Below, piece by piece: positions 7,355-15,900 of a stretch of 35,979 bases of DNA. Below the pieces are notes generated by a model. That model saw only the letters and a list, made by a program, of their open reading frames with translations. It searched no databases and was not told the DNA's origin. The position numbers were made by a program, and so were the translations under genes. Within the stretch, counting starts at the first letter, position 1, and the number at the start of each line of letters is the position of its first letter. The stretch is from CAZXVW01 sp964644025 (GTDB taxonomy: Bacteria > Acidobacteriota > Terriglobia > Bryobacterales > Bryobacteraceae), in NCBI GenBank assembly GCA_964644025.1, contig CAZXVW010000020.1, forward strand, positions 1 through 35,979. The letters run 5' to 3'.

Positions 7355-9508
7355 TCAGCGCGGCTCGGCCGGATGCTCCATCTGCTCGAGCAGCGCCAGC
7401 AGCCGCGGCGCGGCTTCCCGGCGGCCGCCGAAGCGAAGCTCGTTGTAAGTGCCGGTGAGCTGTGTAAACAGGCGAGCCATGGGCGAAGCCGGCAAGCCGC
7501 GGGCGAATTCGGCGGGCGTCAGCCAGGCGGGCTTTTCGAACCCCCGCCGCGCGAGAAGCTCCAGCGCCCGGCCGTAGAGAATTGCAGCGTCGGGCCCCGC
7601 CGCCTCCCCGCGCTGCACGCGCCGGATGCGCCGCCGCACGGACCACCACTTCCGCGCCCGCGGCGCCGCCAGCGCCGCCAGAATCAGTCCGGCAAGCACC
7701 AGCCCTGCCGCGCGCCCGCTCCCCCGCAGCGTCTCCCACGCCCTGGCCTTCAACCGGTCCCACTCCGCCGAAGCGCCATCGAACCATCCGAAGGAAACCC
7801 GCCGGCCGGAGTGCTCCAACCGCGCCGCCAGCGTGAGTTGCCGGTCAAGATCATAGCTGAGAACCCACTCCTGCCAGAAGGTTTCCGCGGCGTCAACGAG
7901 CAAGCCGAGCTGGGATCTCCACCCGGCGCCGGCCGGCGTGCTGTCCGGCGGCGTCGGGTCAAACGTTGTCCACCCGCGCCGCGGCAGGTACGCCTCCACC
8001 CAACTGTGCGCGTCCGAAGCGCGGACCAGGTACCAGCCGCTGAGCGGGTTGTAGACGCCCCCCTGGAAGCCCGTGGCCACTCGCGACGGGATCCCGAGCG
8101 TCCGCAGCATCACCGCCATAGCCGAGGCGAAATACTCGCAGTGGCCCTCGCGCCGTTCAAACAGGAACTGGGCGATCGGATCAGCCGCCTCGGTCTCCGG
8201 CAGTTGGATCGTGTACCGGTACTCGGTCCGCAAGTGCCGTTCAATCGCACGCGCCTGTACCCATTGGTTCGCGCTCGCGGCTGTCCAGCGCCGGGCCAGC
8301 CGCGCGATCCGCGGATCCAGCGTGGGCAAACGCAGGTAACGGCGCCGCTCGGCCGCCGTAAGCGGCGGCGCCCGGTAAGACAGATCCGCCTCCGCTCCCT
8401 CGACGTAGCTGTAAACACCGTAACGCAGGATCTTCGCCGTGCCGTAACCAGCCCGGTAAGCCCCGGTGGCGGTCCGCATCACCAGCGGCGAGTCGATGCG
8501 GATGAACTCCGGCAGCCCGGCGATGAACAACGTGCCCGAAGCGAACGACCGCGACCGAACCTCGTAGTTCAGGCGGCGCCCCGGCCGCCGCCGCTGTTCG
8601 TCATCGGCCACCTGCAGCAGGCTGTTCCGCACCCGCAACGGCCTGGCCTCCTGCGCAGCGTTGTACCACCGCCGCCCGTCGAACTCGCCAAGCCCTGTCC
8701 CTCTCCACTTGAGCTGCAGCGCGCCGCTCACCCCTGGAATCCGCACGTGCAACAGCACCGTGCCTTGCTGCTTCACTTCCCCGATTTCGCCCAGCCGCAC
8801 CTGGTCGGAAAACGCCGTGACATGAAGATCCTCAGGCAGCAGCCGCTGGAAAGCCGCCTGGGCCGTGCGCGGGAGCACAAAGAACAACCCTGCCGTAAAA
8901 GCCAAAATCCCCACTGCGGTCAGCGCCGCCAAGCTCGTGAGCCGCCAGGGCAGGTTGCGGCGCCCAGCCCGCGCCACCACCGGCGCGGCCCCGGCCGAGC
9001 GCCGGATCTCCCATCCAGCCAGCGCCGCCACCGCGAAGGCCAGAAACAACGCCAGGAACACGAAGTAGTTCAGCCGCGCCGATAACAGCGACGCCGCCAG
9101 GATTTCCAGCAATGCCGTCACTACCACCAGGAAGTAGTCCCGGTCCGTCCGCGCCGTCACGATCTTCACAACGGCCAGGAACACGACCAGATGCACCGTG
9201 GCCGCCAGGAATTGCTCCGAGAAAAAGAGGTAGTCAAGCGGGTAGAAGCCTGCGTAAGCGATGGTCAACGCCGTGACCCAGCCCTCGCTCACCCGAAACC
9301 GCGCTACCCCGGCCACCAGCAGCGCCCGGGCGCCGATTGCCGCCGCCGCTGCCAACGTCGTCGGCGCGTCCAGGTGACCGGAACCAACCAGCGCCAGCAG
9401 GCCGCTGGCCAGCATGCCGAGCAGGCAGAACTGGAAGAACCGTTCCACCGGAGGGAATACTCCCCCGCTGCCACTCCCTGCAGCCGTTCGCCTCATCCCT
9501 GTTCCCAT
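7355..9508 (-). CDS. tgpA: TgpA-like membrane transglutaminase/protease
   Basis: A 717-residue inner-membrane protein of the DUF3488/TgpA family. About seven hydrophobic segments fill residues 20-215. A periplasmic region follows, then a transglutaminase-like domain with the full Cys-His-Asp triad: C457 in REGHCEYF, H501 in DAHSWVEAY and D517 in TFDPTPP. After it come one more membrane segment (AAGLVLAGLILAAL) and a cytoplasmic DUF4129-like tail with PAWLTPAEFARGL. The Pseudomonas homologue is essential and its periplasmic domain has transglutaminase activity; the substrate is unknown. TgpA genes usually follow moxR and a DUF58 gene; neither is present here. ATG 9508 starts the protein; an in-frame ATG four codons later is possible. 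Confidence 0.85.
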   Translation of the reverse strand: MGTGMRRTAAGSGSGGVFPPVERFFQFCLLGMLASGLLALVGSGHLDAPTTLAAAAAIGARALLVAGVARFRVSEGWVTALTIAYAGFYPLDYLFFSEQFLAATVHLVVFLAVVKIVTARTDRDYFLVVVTALLEILAASLLSARLNYFVFLALFLAFAVAALAGWEIRRSAGAAPVVARAGRRNLPWRLTSLAALTAVGILAFTAGLFFVLPRTAQAAFQRLLPEDLHVTAFSDQVRLGEIGEVKQQGTVLLHVRIPGVSGALQLKWRGTGLGEFDGRRWYNAAQEARPLRVRNSLLQVADDEQRRRPGRRLNYEVRSRSFASGTLFIAGLPEFIRIDSPLVMRTATGAYRAGYGTAKILRYGVYSYVEGAEADLSYRAPPLTAAERRRYLRLPTLDPRIARLARRWTAASANQWVQARAIERHLRTEYRYTIQLPETEAADPIAQFLFERREGHCEYFASAMAVMLRTLGIPSRVATGFQGGVYNPLSGWYLVRASDAHSWVEAYLPRRGWTTFDPTPPDSTPAGAGWRSQLGLLVDAAETFWQEWVLSYDLDRQLTLAARLEHSGRRVSFGWFDGASAEWDRLKARAWETLRGSGRAAGLVLAGLILAALAAPRARKWWSVRRRIRRVQRGEAAGPDAAILYGRALELLARRGFEKPAWLTPAEFARGLPASPMARLFTQLTGTYNELRFGGRREAAPRLLALLEQMEHPAEPR

Positions 9509-9600
9509 TGTAAAGGCCGGCTGCCACCCCGCCGCAATGGAGCTGCGAAAACACCGGGGTGCGACTCCACCCTGGTCACCGGTGTGCTAAAAGAAGGGGA

Positions 9601-11487
9601 GTGCTTTTATCGCTATTTCATGATGAGCCGGCCTCGCACTCCTATTACTCCCTCTTCGGTCAGGAGGAGGTCCTCTCCCGCCTGAGGGCCATCGACGCCC
9701 TCGCCCGGGAAAAAGGCCTCGCCGCTCTCGACCCCCGCACCGACCGGCTCATCCGGGTCGGCATGGAAGTGGACGCCGCCGGTAGGGTGTGCAAGAACGG
9801 CTACGGCGTGTTTAACTTGAGCTGGCAGGCTCCCGCGCACCCCGAGTGGCCGGACCAGGTCATGGCGGAACTGGAAGAGATTCGTGCCCGCCTCAAGCAC
9901 GCCCACCGCAACCGGCTCCGGTTCCTCATCTGGGCGGGCATGGGCGGCTCGGCCGAAGACAAGGCCATGTACGCCGCCGCCGGCTTGCTCAAGCGCAGCC
10001 CCCGCTGCTACATTCTGGACTCCGCAGATCCGGCGAAGCTCAAAGCCATCCTCGATGATCTGGTCCGGCGTTCCGGTCTCCGTCTCCCCGACGCTCTGCG
10101 CGCCACCTTGGTAGTCGGCATGGCGATGGGCATGACTTCCTATGAACCGGTCATCAACCTTGAGAAGTTGGCCGCCCTCTATGACCGGTACCGGATTGAC
10201 AGCCGCCCGAATTTCCTCGCCATGAGCCTGCCGGGATCGCTGCTGGACCGCTTCGCCAGTGAGCGCGGCTACCGGAAAGTGGATCTCCAGCTCGACGGCG
10301 CCGTCTCCACCGCCGGCCGGCACAGCGCCCCGCTCACCCGCGGCAGCCTCTATCCGCTGGGTTTGTGCAAGGTGGATCTGCGCTCCTGGATCGAGGCCGC
10401 CTGTCTGACCGACGCGCAGATCCATACCGCCTGGCGGCTGGCCGCGTTCCTGCATGCCCAAGCCAAGGCAGGACGCGACAAGGTCACGCTCCTGCTGCCC
10501 CGTCCCTGGGCGGGCGCCGGCGTGTGGACCAAGCAGGATTTCGAGGAAAGCCTCGGCAAAAGCGAGGAGCTCGGGCTTAAGATCATCCTGGAGAACAAGA
10601 TTAAGCTCGCTAATTACCGCTCTCCCAGGGAACCCGACCAGGATCGCTGCTTCCTTGCCTTCAAACTCAGGAGTACGCCGAACCCGCGCCCGGACAAGGT
10701 CGGTCTGCTCCGCCGGTCCGGTTACCCGGTGGCCTCGGTGACCTTCCCACGGGGGGCCTTGCTGTCAGCCTACATGCAGTTCATCCATTACACCGTCTTC
10801 GGCCTCGCCTACCTCCGCGACATGAATTTCGTCACCCAGCCGGGCGTGGAACTGTACAAGTCGATTGCGCGCCGCCTGTTTGAGGAGGCCGCCGCAGCCG
10901 GAGGCATCGACAAATGCACCGAGTGGCGCGCCATGACGGGTTCGGCTCGCCGCCTGCACCATCGCGGCTGCCTCACCTTGTACTACGACCACCTGGACCT
11001 CGACCTCGACGGCAAGAGGACTGACGCGCCCACCTTGTACGCCCGTATCGTCAAGAAGCTACTCGCCAAGGGAAGAATCGAATACGCCGAGCTTACCTTC
11101 TTCGGCGACACCCGCTATTCCCGCTCCGGCCGCGCTGTGCGCAAAGCGCTGGAGCGCGGGGCCGAAAAGTTGTTCCGCTCCCGGCTCAAGATGCCGGTCG
11201 ACGTCTACGAAGGCCCCGCGATGAACCACTCCTACCACGAGATGATCATCGGCCACGGCCGCTGCCTGTCCACGGTGATCCTTTCCGAAAAGGCCGCCCG
11301 CATCCCCGCCGCCGGTTATACGGCCCGCTACCACGTGGCGCAATTCCTCGCCACCCGCCTGGCGCTGGCCCAGCGCGGGCGCCCGGTGGTGGCTATCACT
11401 CTCAAGGATCTTGACGAACCCGTGATCGCCTCGCTGGAAGACCTCTTCCGCCAGGCGGCCACCGCCCTGAAGAGCGTCAAAGTCTGA
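9601..11487 (+). CDS. Divergent glucose-6-phosphate isomerase-like SIS protein
   Basis: A 628-residue protein with two features of phosphoglucose isomerase. The phosphate-binding loop region reads AGMGGSAEDKAMY (in place of GIGGSxLG). A later block, FVTQPGVELYKS, matches the catalytic signature that normally reads FDQPGVExxK; its E417 and K420 are the catalytic-type residues, while the FDQ Asp is Thr here. MTSYEPVINLEKL occupies the place of the usual TTxET loop. After the signature there are about 200 more residues (to FFGDTRYSRSGRAVRKAL and ITLKDLDEP) that I cannot assign; they do not look like the transaldolase part of Tal-Pgi fusions. Isomerisation of a hexose phosphate is a reasonable guess but is not proven. 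GTG 9601 follows AAGAAGGGGA directly; a further in-frame GTG at 9559 is less likely. Confidence 0.65.
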   Translation: MLLSLFHDEPASHSYYSLFGQEEVLSRLRAIDALAREKGLAALDPRTDRLIRVGMEVDAAGRVCKNGYGVFNLSWQAPAHPEWPDQVMAELEEIRARLKHAHRNRLRFLIWAGMGGSAEDKAMYAAAGLLKRSPRCYILDSADPAKLKAILDDLVRRSGLRLPDALRATLVVGMAMGMTSYEPVINLEKLAALYDRYRIDSRPNFLAMSLPGSLLDRFASERGYRKVDLQLDGAVSTAGRHSAPLTRGSLYPLGLCKVDLRSWIEAACLTDAQIHTAWRLAAFLHAQAKAGRDKVTLLLPRPWAGAGVWTKQDFEESLGKSEELGLKIILENKIKLANYRSPREPDQDRCFLAFKLRSTPNPRPDKVGLLRRSGYPVASVTFPRGALLSAYMQFIHYTVFGLAYLRDMNFVTQPGVELYKSIARRLFEEAAAAGGIDKCTEWRAMTGSARRLHHRGCLTLYYDHLDLDLDGKRTDAPTLYARIVKKLLAKGRIEYAELTFFGDTRYSRSGRAVRKALERGAEKLFRSRLKMPVDVYEGPAMNHSYHEMIIGHGRCLSTVILSEKAARIPAAGYTARYHVAQFLATRLALAQRGRPVVAITLKDLDEPVIASLEDLFRQAATALKSVKV

Positions 11488-11506
11488 GAAGATAGGGACG
11501 TTCCCC

Positions 11507-11650
11507 ATGGCGAAAATCAAACCCGTCCGCGGCAAGAAGAAAAAGAAGGCTTCCAGCGCCGGCGCCATTCCCTGCTTGCTGCTGCTGGTCTCGGGTATCC
11601 TCTTGATCAGCCTTCTGTTTTACGCGATTCTGAGATCCGCTGGCACATGA
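11507..11650 (+). CDS. 47-residue single-pass membrane miniprotein
   Basis: A small open frame from ATG 11507 to TGA 11650. Its N-terminus is strongly basic (MAKIKPVRGKKKKKASSAG), followed by one hydrophobic segment of about 23 residues (IPCLLLLVSGILLISLLFYA) and a short IL-RSAGT tail. By the positive-inside rule the lysine-rich end is cytoplasmic. AGGGA at 11494-11498 lies 8 nt before the start. The last codons overlap the rph start as ATGA, and the upstream isomerase-like gene ends only 19 nt before it, so it is almost certainly co-transcribed and its translation is coupled to rph. I do not recognise a family. It could be a membrane tether or regulatory peptide, or simply a leader peptide that sets rph translation. 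Confidence 0.65.
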   Translation: MAKIKPVRGKKKKKASSAGAIPCLLLLVSGILLISLLFYAILRSAGT

Positions 11651-12516
11651 GAATAGACCAACGAAAACCGAGCCAGTTGCGCGAGGTGAAACTCCTCACC
11701 GGCTACCTGGCCACCGCCGAAGGCTCCGTCCTCATCGAACTGGGTAACACGCGCGTGCTGTGCGCGGCCACCATCGACGATTCCGTGCCGCACTTTCTTC
11801 GCGGCAGCGGTCGCGGGTGGGTCACCGCCGAATACTCCATGCTGCCCCGCGCCACCGCCACCCGCACCCCCCGGGAAGTGACCCGCGGCCGGCCCTCCGG
11901 GCGCACTCTCGAAATCCAGCGCCTCATCGGCCGCTCGCTGCGCAGCATCACCGATATGGACCTGCTCGGCGAGCGCACCATCATCGTGGACTGCGACGTC
12001 CTCCAGGCTGACGGTGGCACCCGCACCGCCTCCATCACCGGGGGCTACGTGGCCCTGGCCCTGGCCGCGCGCCAATTGACGAGCTTCGGCGTCATCTCCT
12101 CGAATCCCATCCGCGACGCCGTGGCCGCCACCAGCGTCGGCATCGTCGGCGACGAGGTGCTGCTGGACCTTTGCTACGAGGAGGATTCCCAGGCCGAGGT
12201 GGATATGAACGTCGTCATGACCGGCTCCGGCCGCTTCGTTGAACTCCAGGCCACCGCCGAAAAGACCGCATTCGACGACCAGCAACTGGCCCAACTGCTC
12301 GAACTGGCCCGCGCTGGTATCCACGTTGAGAGGCACAGCAGACCAGCTATAATCTACCGCCTTGAGGTTACTCGCTGGCAACCGCCACTAGTCACGATTG
12401 AGGTAACCTGTGGTAAGGGTACCTNNNNNNNNNNACTGGCCCAACTGCTCGAACTGGCCCGCGCCGGTATCCGCGAGCTCATCGCCATCCAGGCCCGGGC
12501 GCTGGAAACCGCGTGA
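11647..12516 (+). CDS. rph: Ribonuclease PH, broken by a chimeric contig join
   Basis: RNase PH trims the 3' ends of tRNA precursors by phosphorolysis. The family's core motifs are intact: RPSGRTLEIQRLIGRSLR, DCDVLQADGGTRTASI and VDMNVVMTGSGRFVELQ. Residues 1 to about 225 are normal, up to the peptide LAQLLELARAGI. The same 38-nt segment (12285-12322) then reappears after the N run at 12435-12472 with one mismatch, leading into the correct end RELIAIQARALETA. Joining the two copies gives 239 residues, the normal family length. The ~100 nt between the first copy and the Ns is foreign (see the truB entry). The true gene is therefore probably intact and the interruption an assembly fault. Its ATG overlaps the miniprotein stop, and its TGA overlaps the rdgB GTG. 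Confidence 0.9.
   Translation: MRIDQRKPSQLREVKLLTGYLATAEGSVLIELGNTRVLCAATIDDSVPHFLRGSGRGWVTAEYSMLPRATATRTPREVTRGRPSGRTLEIQRLIGRSLRSITDMDLLGERTIIVDCDVLQADGGTRTASITGGYVALALAARQLTSFGVISSNPIRDAVAATSVGIVGDEVLLDLCYEEDSQAEVDMNVVMTGSGRFVELQATAEKTAFDDQQLAQLLELARAGIHVERHSRPAIIYRLEVTRWQPPLVTIEVTCGKGTXXXXLAQLLELARAGIRELIAIQARALETA
12301..12424 (+). other. truB: Foreign truB fragment joined in frame to rph
   Basis: Reading on in the rph frame gives ELARAGIHVERHSRPAIIY and then RLEVTRWQPPLVTIEVTCGKGT before the Ns. This is the middle of tRNA pseudouridine synthase B: the ELARAGIxVER segment, then the VxCSKGTYIR block, here VTCGKGT with the next base T consistent with Tyr. RNase PH and TruB happen to share the ELARAGI peptide, and a shared stretch of DNA there would let an assembler cross from one gene to the other. 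The segment is visibly less GC-rich than its surroundings. It is best treated as sequence from another genome or locus, not as part of this gene. Confidence 0.75.
12425..12434. other. Assembly gap (10 N)
   Basis: A run of ten N between two contig ends. The same 38-nt stretch lies on both sides (12285-12322 and 12435-12472, one mismatch), so the two contigs overlap and nothing of this genome need be missing. Confidence 0.98.
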
Positions 12517-13151
12517 TACTTTACTGCGCCACCACGAATGCCGGCAAGCTCCGCGAGTTCCGCCTCGCCGCCCGGCGCTTCGCCGCCGGCCGGTTCGAAA
12601 TCGAAGCGCTGCCCGGCCTCGCCACGATCCCTGCTTGCGAGGAGACCGGCGATACCTTCGAAGCCAACGCCGTCGCCAAGGCCCTCTACTACAGCCGCTT
12701 CACCACTGAGCTGCTGTTCGCCGACGACTCCGGCCTCGCCGTCGACGCCCTCGGCGGCGCTCCCGGCGTCCTCTCGGCCCGCTTCGCCGGCCCCAACGCC
12801 ACCGACGAAGATAACAACCGCCTGCTGTGCGAACGCCTGCGCGGCGTCGAGGACCGTACCGCGCGCTTTGTCTGCGTCATCGCCCTGGCGCGTGCCGGCC
12901 GGATTCTCGGCACATTCCACGGCGCCGTCGAGGGCCGCCTGCTGGAGGCTCCGCGCGGCCGCAACGGATTCGGCTACGACCCGCTGTTTTTTTACCCGCC
13001 CTTTCGCCGCACTCTGGCCGAAGTCAGCCCGGAGCAAAAACTCTCGGTAAGCCACCGCGGGCGCGCCCTGAACGCCATGCTGCGGGCTCTCGCCGGTGGC
13101 CGCCCTGTTCCGCCTGCGACTCTCTCGGGCACCCAGCCCGCGAAAAACTAA
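12513..13151 (+). CDS. rdgB: RdgB/HAM1 dITP/XTP pyrophosphatase
   Basis: A 212-residue house-cleaning enzyme that hydrolyses dITP, XTP and dXTP to monophosphates and keeps deaminated purines out of DNA and RNA. Motifs in order: TTNAGKLREF at the N-terminus (substrate phosphates), DTFEANAVAKA, DDSGLAVDALGGAPGV with the catalytic Asp pair, RGRNGFGYDPLFF, and SHRGRALNAM at the C-terminus. Start GTG 12513 overlaps the rph stop as GTGA, so the pair is coupled; rph-rdgB adjacency is common in bacteria. The C-terminal ~15 residues are Pro-rich and not conserved. No clear terminator follows. Confidence 0.93.
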   Translation: MILYCATTNAGKLREFRLAARRFAAGRFEIEALPGLATIPACEETGDTFEANAVAKALYYSRFTTELLFADDSGLAVDALGGAPGVLSARFAGPNATDEDNNRLLCERLRGVEDRTARFVCVIALARAGRILGTFHGAVEGRLLEAPRGRNGFGYDPLFFYPPFRRTLAEVSPEQKLSVSHRGRALNAMLRALAGGRPVPPATLSGTQPAKN

Positions 13152-13242
13152 ACTTTTGTTCATACACAGCCGATGAGCATGGACGAGACTTCCGGAACCA
13201 CCCGGCATCGGTGGCGTTTTGGTTGCGCCTAACGCAGTAAAG

Positions 13243-13270
13243 TTGGAAATAACGTGTCATTTATGATATT
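13243..13270 (+). promoter_or_regulatory. Candidate promoter for hybrid kinase
   Basis: TTGGAA (13243-13248), a 16-nt spacer, then GATATT (13265-13270) in the 211-nt gap between rdgB and the kinase gene. It would give a leader of about 85 nt. A weaker sigma-54-like arrangement (TGGC at 13212-13215, TTGC at 13223-13226, GG-N10-GC spacing kept) lies just upstream. Confidence 0.35.
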
Positions 13271-13362
13271 TTGAAACGAGCGCCGAGGCGGTTCCGGCGA
13301 GCCCCGACCACTGATCCCTGGCTAGGAAGCGCATTCTGTTGATTCGTTCGTGGAGGTTCCTG

Positions 13363-15900
13363 ATGGAAGAGAAGCAGAATGGGTCGCGGGAAGACATTGG
13401 GTTGGCGAACTTTCCCGACGGAGTGAGCAGCCTCGTCCTTGATACGGTCAGCGCCGTGGTGGTGGTCCTTGATGCCGGCGGGCGCATCCTTTTCTTGAAC
13501 CAGGCCGGGCAGCGGCTAACCGGCTACACCAGCCGCGAAGCCGTGGGCCGGTGTGTCTGGGACTTCCTGCTCCTTCCCGAAGACGTCCCCCGGATTCGCG
13601 GCGTCTTCGAGCAGCTTCGCGCCGGGAATTTCCCCAACCAGGTCGAGAATTGCTGGGTCGCCAAGGACGGCCGCCGGCGCCGGATCGCCTGGTCCAACAC
13701 GGCGCTGACCGACGCCTCGGGCGCTGTCCGCTACGTCGTCGGCACCGGCATCGATATCACCGAGCGCCGCCGCTTCGAGACAGCCTTGCGGAACCGGGAA
13801 CGAGAACTGAAAATCCACAATCGTCTCCTGAACATTTTCCTCACCGTCCCGGACGAAGAAATGTACCAGCAGGTCCTTGAAGTGATCCTGGATGTCTCGG
13901 AAAGCAAGTACGGGCTGTTCGGCTATATCGATGAGTCCGGAGCGCTGGTCTGCCCGTCGCTGATCGGCGAAGTCTGGGACCGGTGCCGGATGGCGGACAA
14001 GAAGCTGGTGTTTCCCGCCGCAGAATGGGGCGGCATGTGGGGCTGGGCGCTCTTCCAGCAGCGAAGCACTTACGCCAATTCCGCGCTGCAGATCCCGGCC
14101 GGACACCTCCGCATCCGCCGCGCGCTGTGCGTTCCCATCGTGCACCAGGCCGAGACCCTCGGCCTGCTCTCGGTAGCCAACAAGGAAACCGATTACACCG
14201 ACGCCGACTGCCGGATGCTCGAGAACACCGCCCGGATCATTGCTCCGGTCCTGAAAGCCCGCCTGGAGCGGGACCGGGAGAAGACCCGCCTCCAAGAGAT
14301 GGCCGAGGCTATGCGCGTGCAAGCCGCCGCCGTCGCCGCTGCCGCCAACGCCATCGTGATCACCGGCCGCGACGGCCGCATCGTCACCATCAACCAGGCC
14401 TTCACCGATCTGACCGGCTACATGCCGGAAGAAGCCATCGGCCAGACTCCCCGGATCCTGAAAAGCGGCCAGCAGGACGAGGCGTTCTACCGCGAGCTTT
14501 GGAAAACCATCCTGTCCGGTAATGTCTGGCGGGGACGCCTGGTCAACAAGCGCAAGGACGGCAGCCTGTACACCGAGGAGATGACCATCACCCCCGTGCC
14601 CGGCGAGCAGGGCCGCATCACTCATTTCATCGCCATCAAGAGTGATGTCACCGAGCGCGTCCGTGTGCAGCAAGCCCTGAAGCAGGCCAAGGCCGAGGCC
14701 GAGGCTGCCAACGAGGCAAAGAGCAGCTTCCTGGCCAGCATGAGCCACGAGTTGCGCACCCCGCTTAACGGTGTCATCGGTATGGCCTCGCTCCTGCTCG
14801 ACAGCGAGTTGACCCCCGAGCAGCGCGAATGCGCCGACATTATCCACTCGGCCGCCAGTTCTCTGCTCACCCTGGTCAACGACATCCTCGACTTCTCCAA
14901 GATCGAGGCCGGCAAACTGGAGCTCGAGACGCTGGAGTTCGACCTTCGGACGGCGGTGAGAGAAGTGGTCAAGGTGACCGCGCTGACTGCCCGGCAGAAG
15001 AAGCTGAAACTTGAAACCGCGATCGATCCCGCCGTACCGCGGCAGGTGAAAGGGGACGCGGCCCGGCTGCGCCAGATCCTTACGAACCTAACCAGCAACG
15101 CAGTGAAGTTCACGCCCGAGGGTAAGGTCACCATTCACGTGGGCCTCCAGGACCAAGACGGCACCCGCGCCCGGATCCGCTTCACGGTGCGCGATACCGG
15201 CATCGGTATCCCGAAACAACGCCTGGGTAAACTGTTCCAGCGCTTCTCGCAGGTGGACTCCTCCATCACCCGCAAGTATGGAGGAACCGGCCTCGGACTG
15301 GCTATCGCCAAGCTGCTCACCGAAAGAATGGGCGGCCGGATCGGTGTCGAAAGCGAGGAGGGAAAAGGCTCCACCTTCTGGTTCACCGTCGAGCTGGAGA
15401 CGCTGCCGGATCCCGCTCAGCCCGTCCCGGCCCGGGACCCGGCCGGCTCAGAAAACAACGACACTCTCCGCTGCCGGCGAAAGTCTCCTCAGGGCTGCCG
15501 CGTCCTGGTGGTGGAGGACAACACTATCAACCAGAAAGTCGCCCTGCGAATGCTGGAGCGCTTCGGTTGCCGGCCCGAGATCGCCGCCAACGGCCGCGAG
15601 GCCATCCAAGCCCTGTCCCGCGAGCCGTACGACATCGTCCTCATGGACGTTCAGATGCCGGAAGTGGACGGACTGGAGGCAACCCGCCTGATTCGCGATC
15701 CGAACTCCACGGTGCTCGATCACCATATCCCGATCATTGCGATGACCGCCTCGGCGATGCGGGGAGACCGCGAAACCTGCCTCAAGGCCGGCATGGATGA
15801 TTACGTTGCCAAGCCGCTGGACCCGGGCCAGTTGGAGGAGATAATCCACAAATGGCTGCCTGTATCGCCCGCGCCGGTCAGCGATAGCGTTTCCACGTAA
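13363..15900 (+). CDS. PAS-GAF-PAS hybrid sensor histidine kinase
   Basis: An 845-residue cytoplasmic hybrid kinase with no membrane segments. Domains in order: PAS (about 25-135, FLNQAGQRLTGYTSREAVG), GAF (about 150-300, ALCVPIVHQAETLGLLSVAN), a second PAS (about 315-435, INQAFTDLTGYMPEEAIGQ), HisKA with phosphoacceptor H462 in SMSHELRTPLNG, and HATPase (N box LTNLTSNAVKF, G1 DTGIGIP, G2 GGTGLGLAI). The receiver domain (about 705-830) carries D762 in LMDVQMPE and the KP lysine in VAKPLD. There is no separate HPt domain or output regulator nearby, so its phosphorelay partner lies elsewhere. ATG 13363 has GGAGG (13352-13356) 6 nt upstream; a TTG at 13339 would add eight residues. The 3' end overlaps the opposite-strand Nudix gene by 23 nt. 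Confidence 0.93.
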   Translation: MEEKQNGSREDIGLANFPDGVSSLVLDTVSAVVVVLDAGGRILFLNQAGQRLTGYTSREAVGRCVWDFLLLPEDVPRIRGVFEQLRAGNFPNQVENCWVAKDGRRRRIAWSNTALTDASGAVRYVVGTGIDITERRRFETALRNRERELKIHNRLLNIFLTVPDEEMYQQVLEVILDVSESKYGLFGYIDESGALVCPSLIGEVWDRCRMADKKLVFPAAEWGGMWGWALFQQRSTYANSALQIPAGHLRIRRALCVPIVHQAETLGLLSVANKETDYTDADCRMLENTARIIAPVLKARLERDREKTRLQEMAEAMRVQAAAVAAAANAIVITGRDGRIVTINQAFTDLTGYMPEEAIGQTPRILKSGQQDEAFYRELWKTILSGNVWRGRLVNKRKDGSLYTEEMTITPVPGEQGRITHFIAIKSDVTERVRVQQALKQAKAEAEAANEAKSSFLASMSHELRTPLNGVIGMASLLLDSELTPEQRECADIIHSAASSLLTLVNDILDFSKIEAGKLELETLEFDLRTAVREVVKVTALTARQKKLKLETAIDPAVPRQVKGDAARLRQILTNLTSNAVKFTPEGKVTIHVGLQDQDGTRARIRFTVRDTGIGIPKQRLGKLFQRFSQVDSSITRKYGGTGLGLAIAKLLTERMGGRIGVESEEGKGSTFWFTVELETLPDPAQPVPARDPAGSENNDTLRCRRKSPQGCRVLVVEDNTINQKVALRMLERFGCRPEIAANGREAIQALSREPYDIVLMDVQMPEVDGLEATRLIRDPNSTVLDHHIPIIAMTASAMRGDRETCLKAGMDDYVAKPLDPGQLEEIIHKWLPVSPAPVSDSVST

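Noticed and set aside
7373..9085. 570-codon open frame on the plus strand
   Set aside because: It lies wholly antisense to the TgpA-like gene, which has a complete catalytic triad and membrane segments. The antisense product is Arg/Pro-rich with no recognisable motif, as expected in GC-rich DNA.
12365..12409. 7-bp inverted repeat AGGTTAC/GTAACCT before the first gap
   Set aside because: It falls inside the foreign truB coding fragment and has a 31-nt loop; chance is sufficient.
13212..13227. Sigma-54-like promoter before the hybrid kinase
   Set aside because: The GG-N10-GC spacing is right, but the rest of the -24 element is poor and a sigma-70-type candidate is nearby; a single weak match can be chance.
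13516..14847. 443-codon open frame on the minus strand
   Set aside because: Antisense to the hybrid kinase, which has all sensor and kinase motifs; the product is low-complexity Gly/Ala/Asp-rich.
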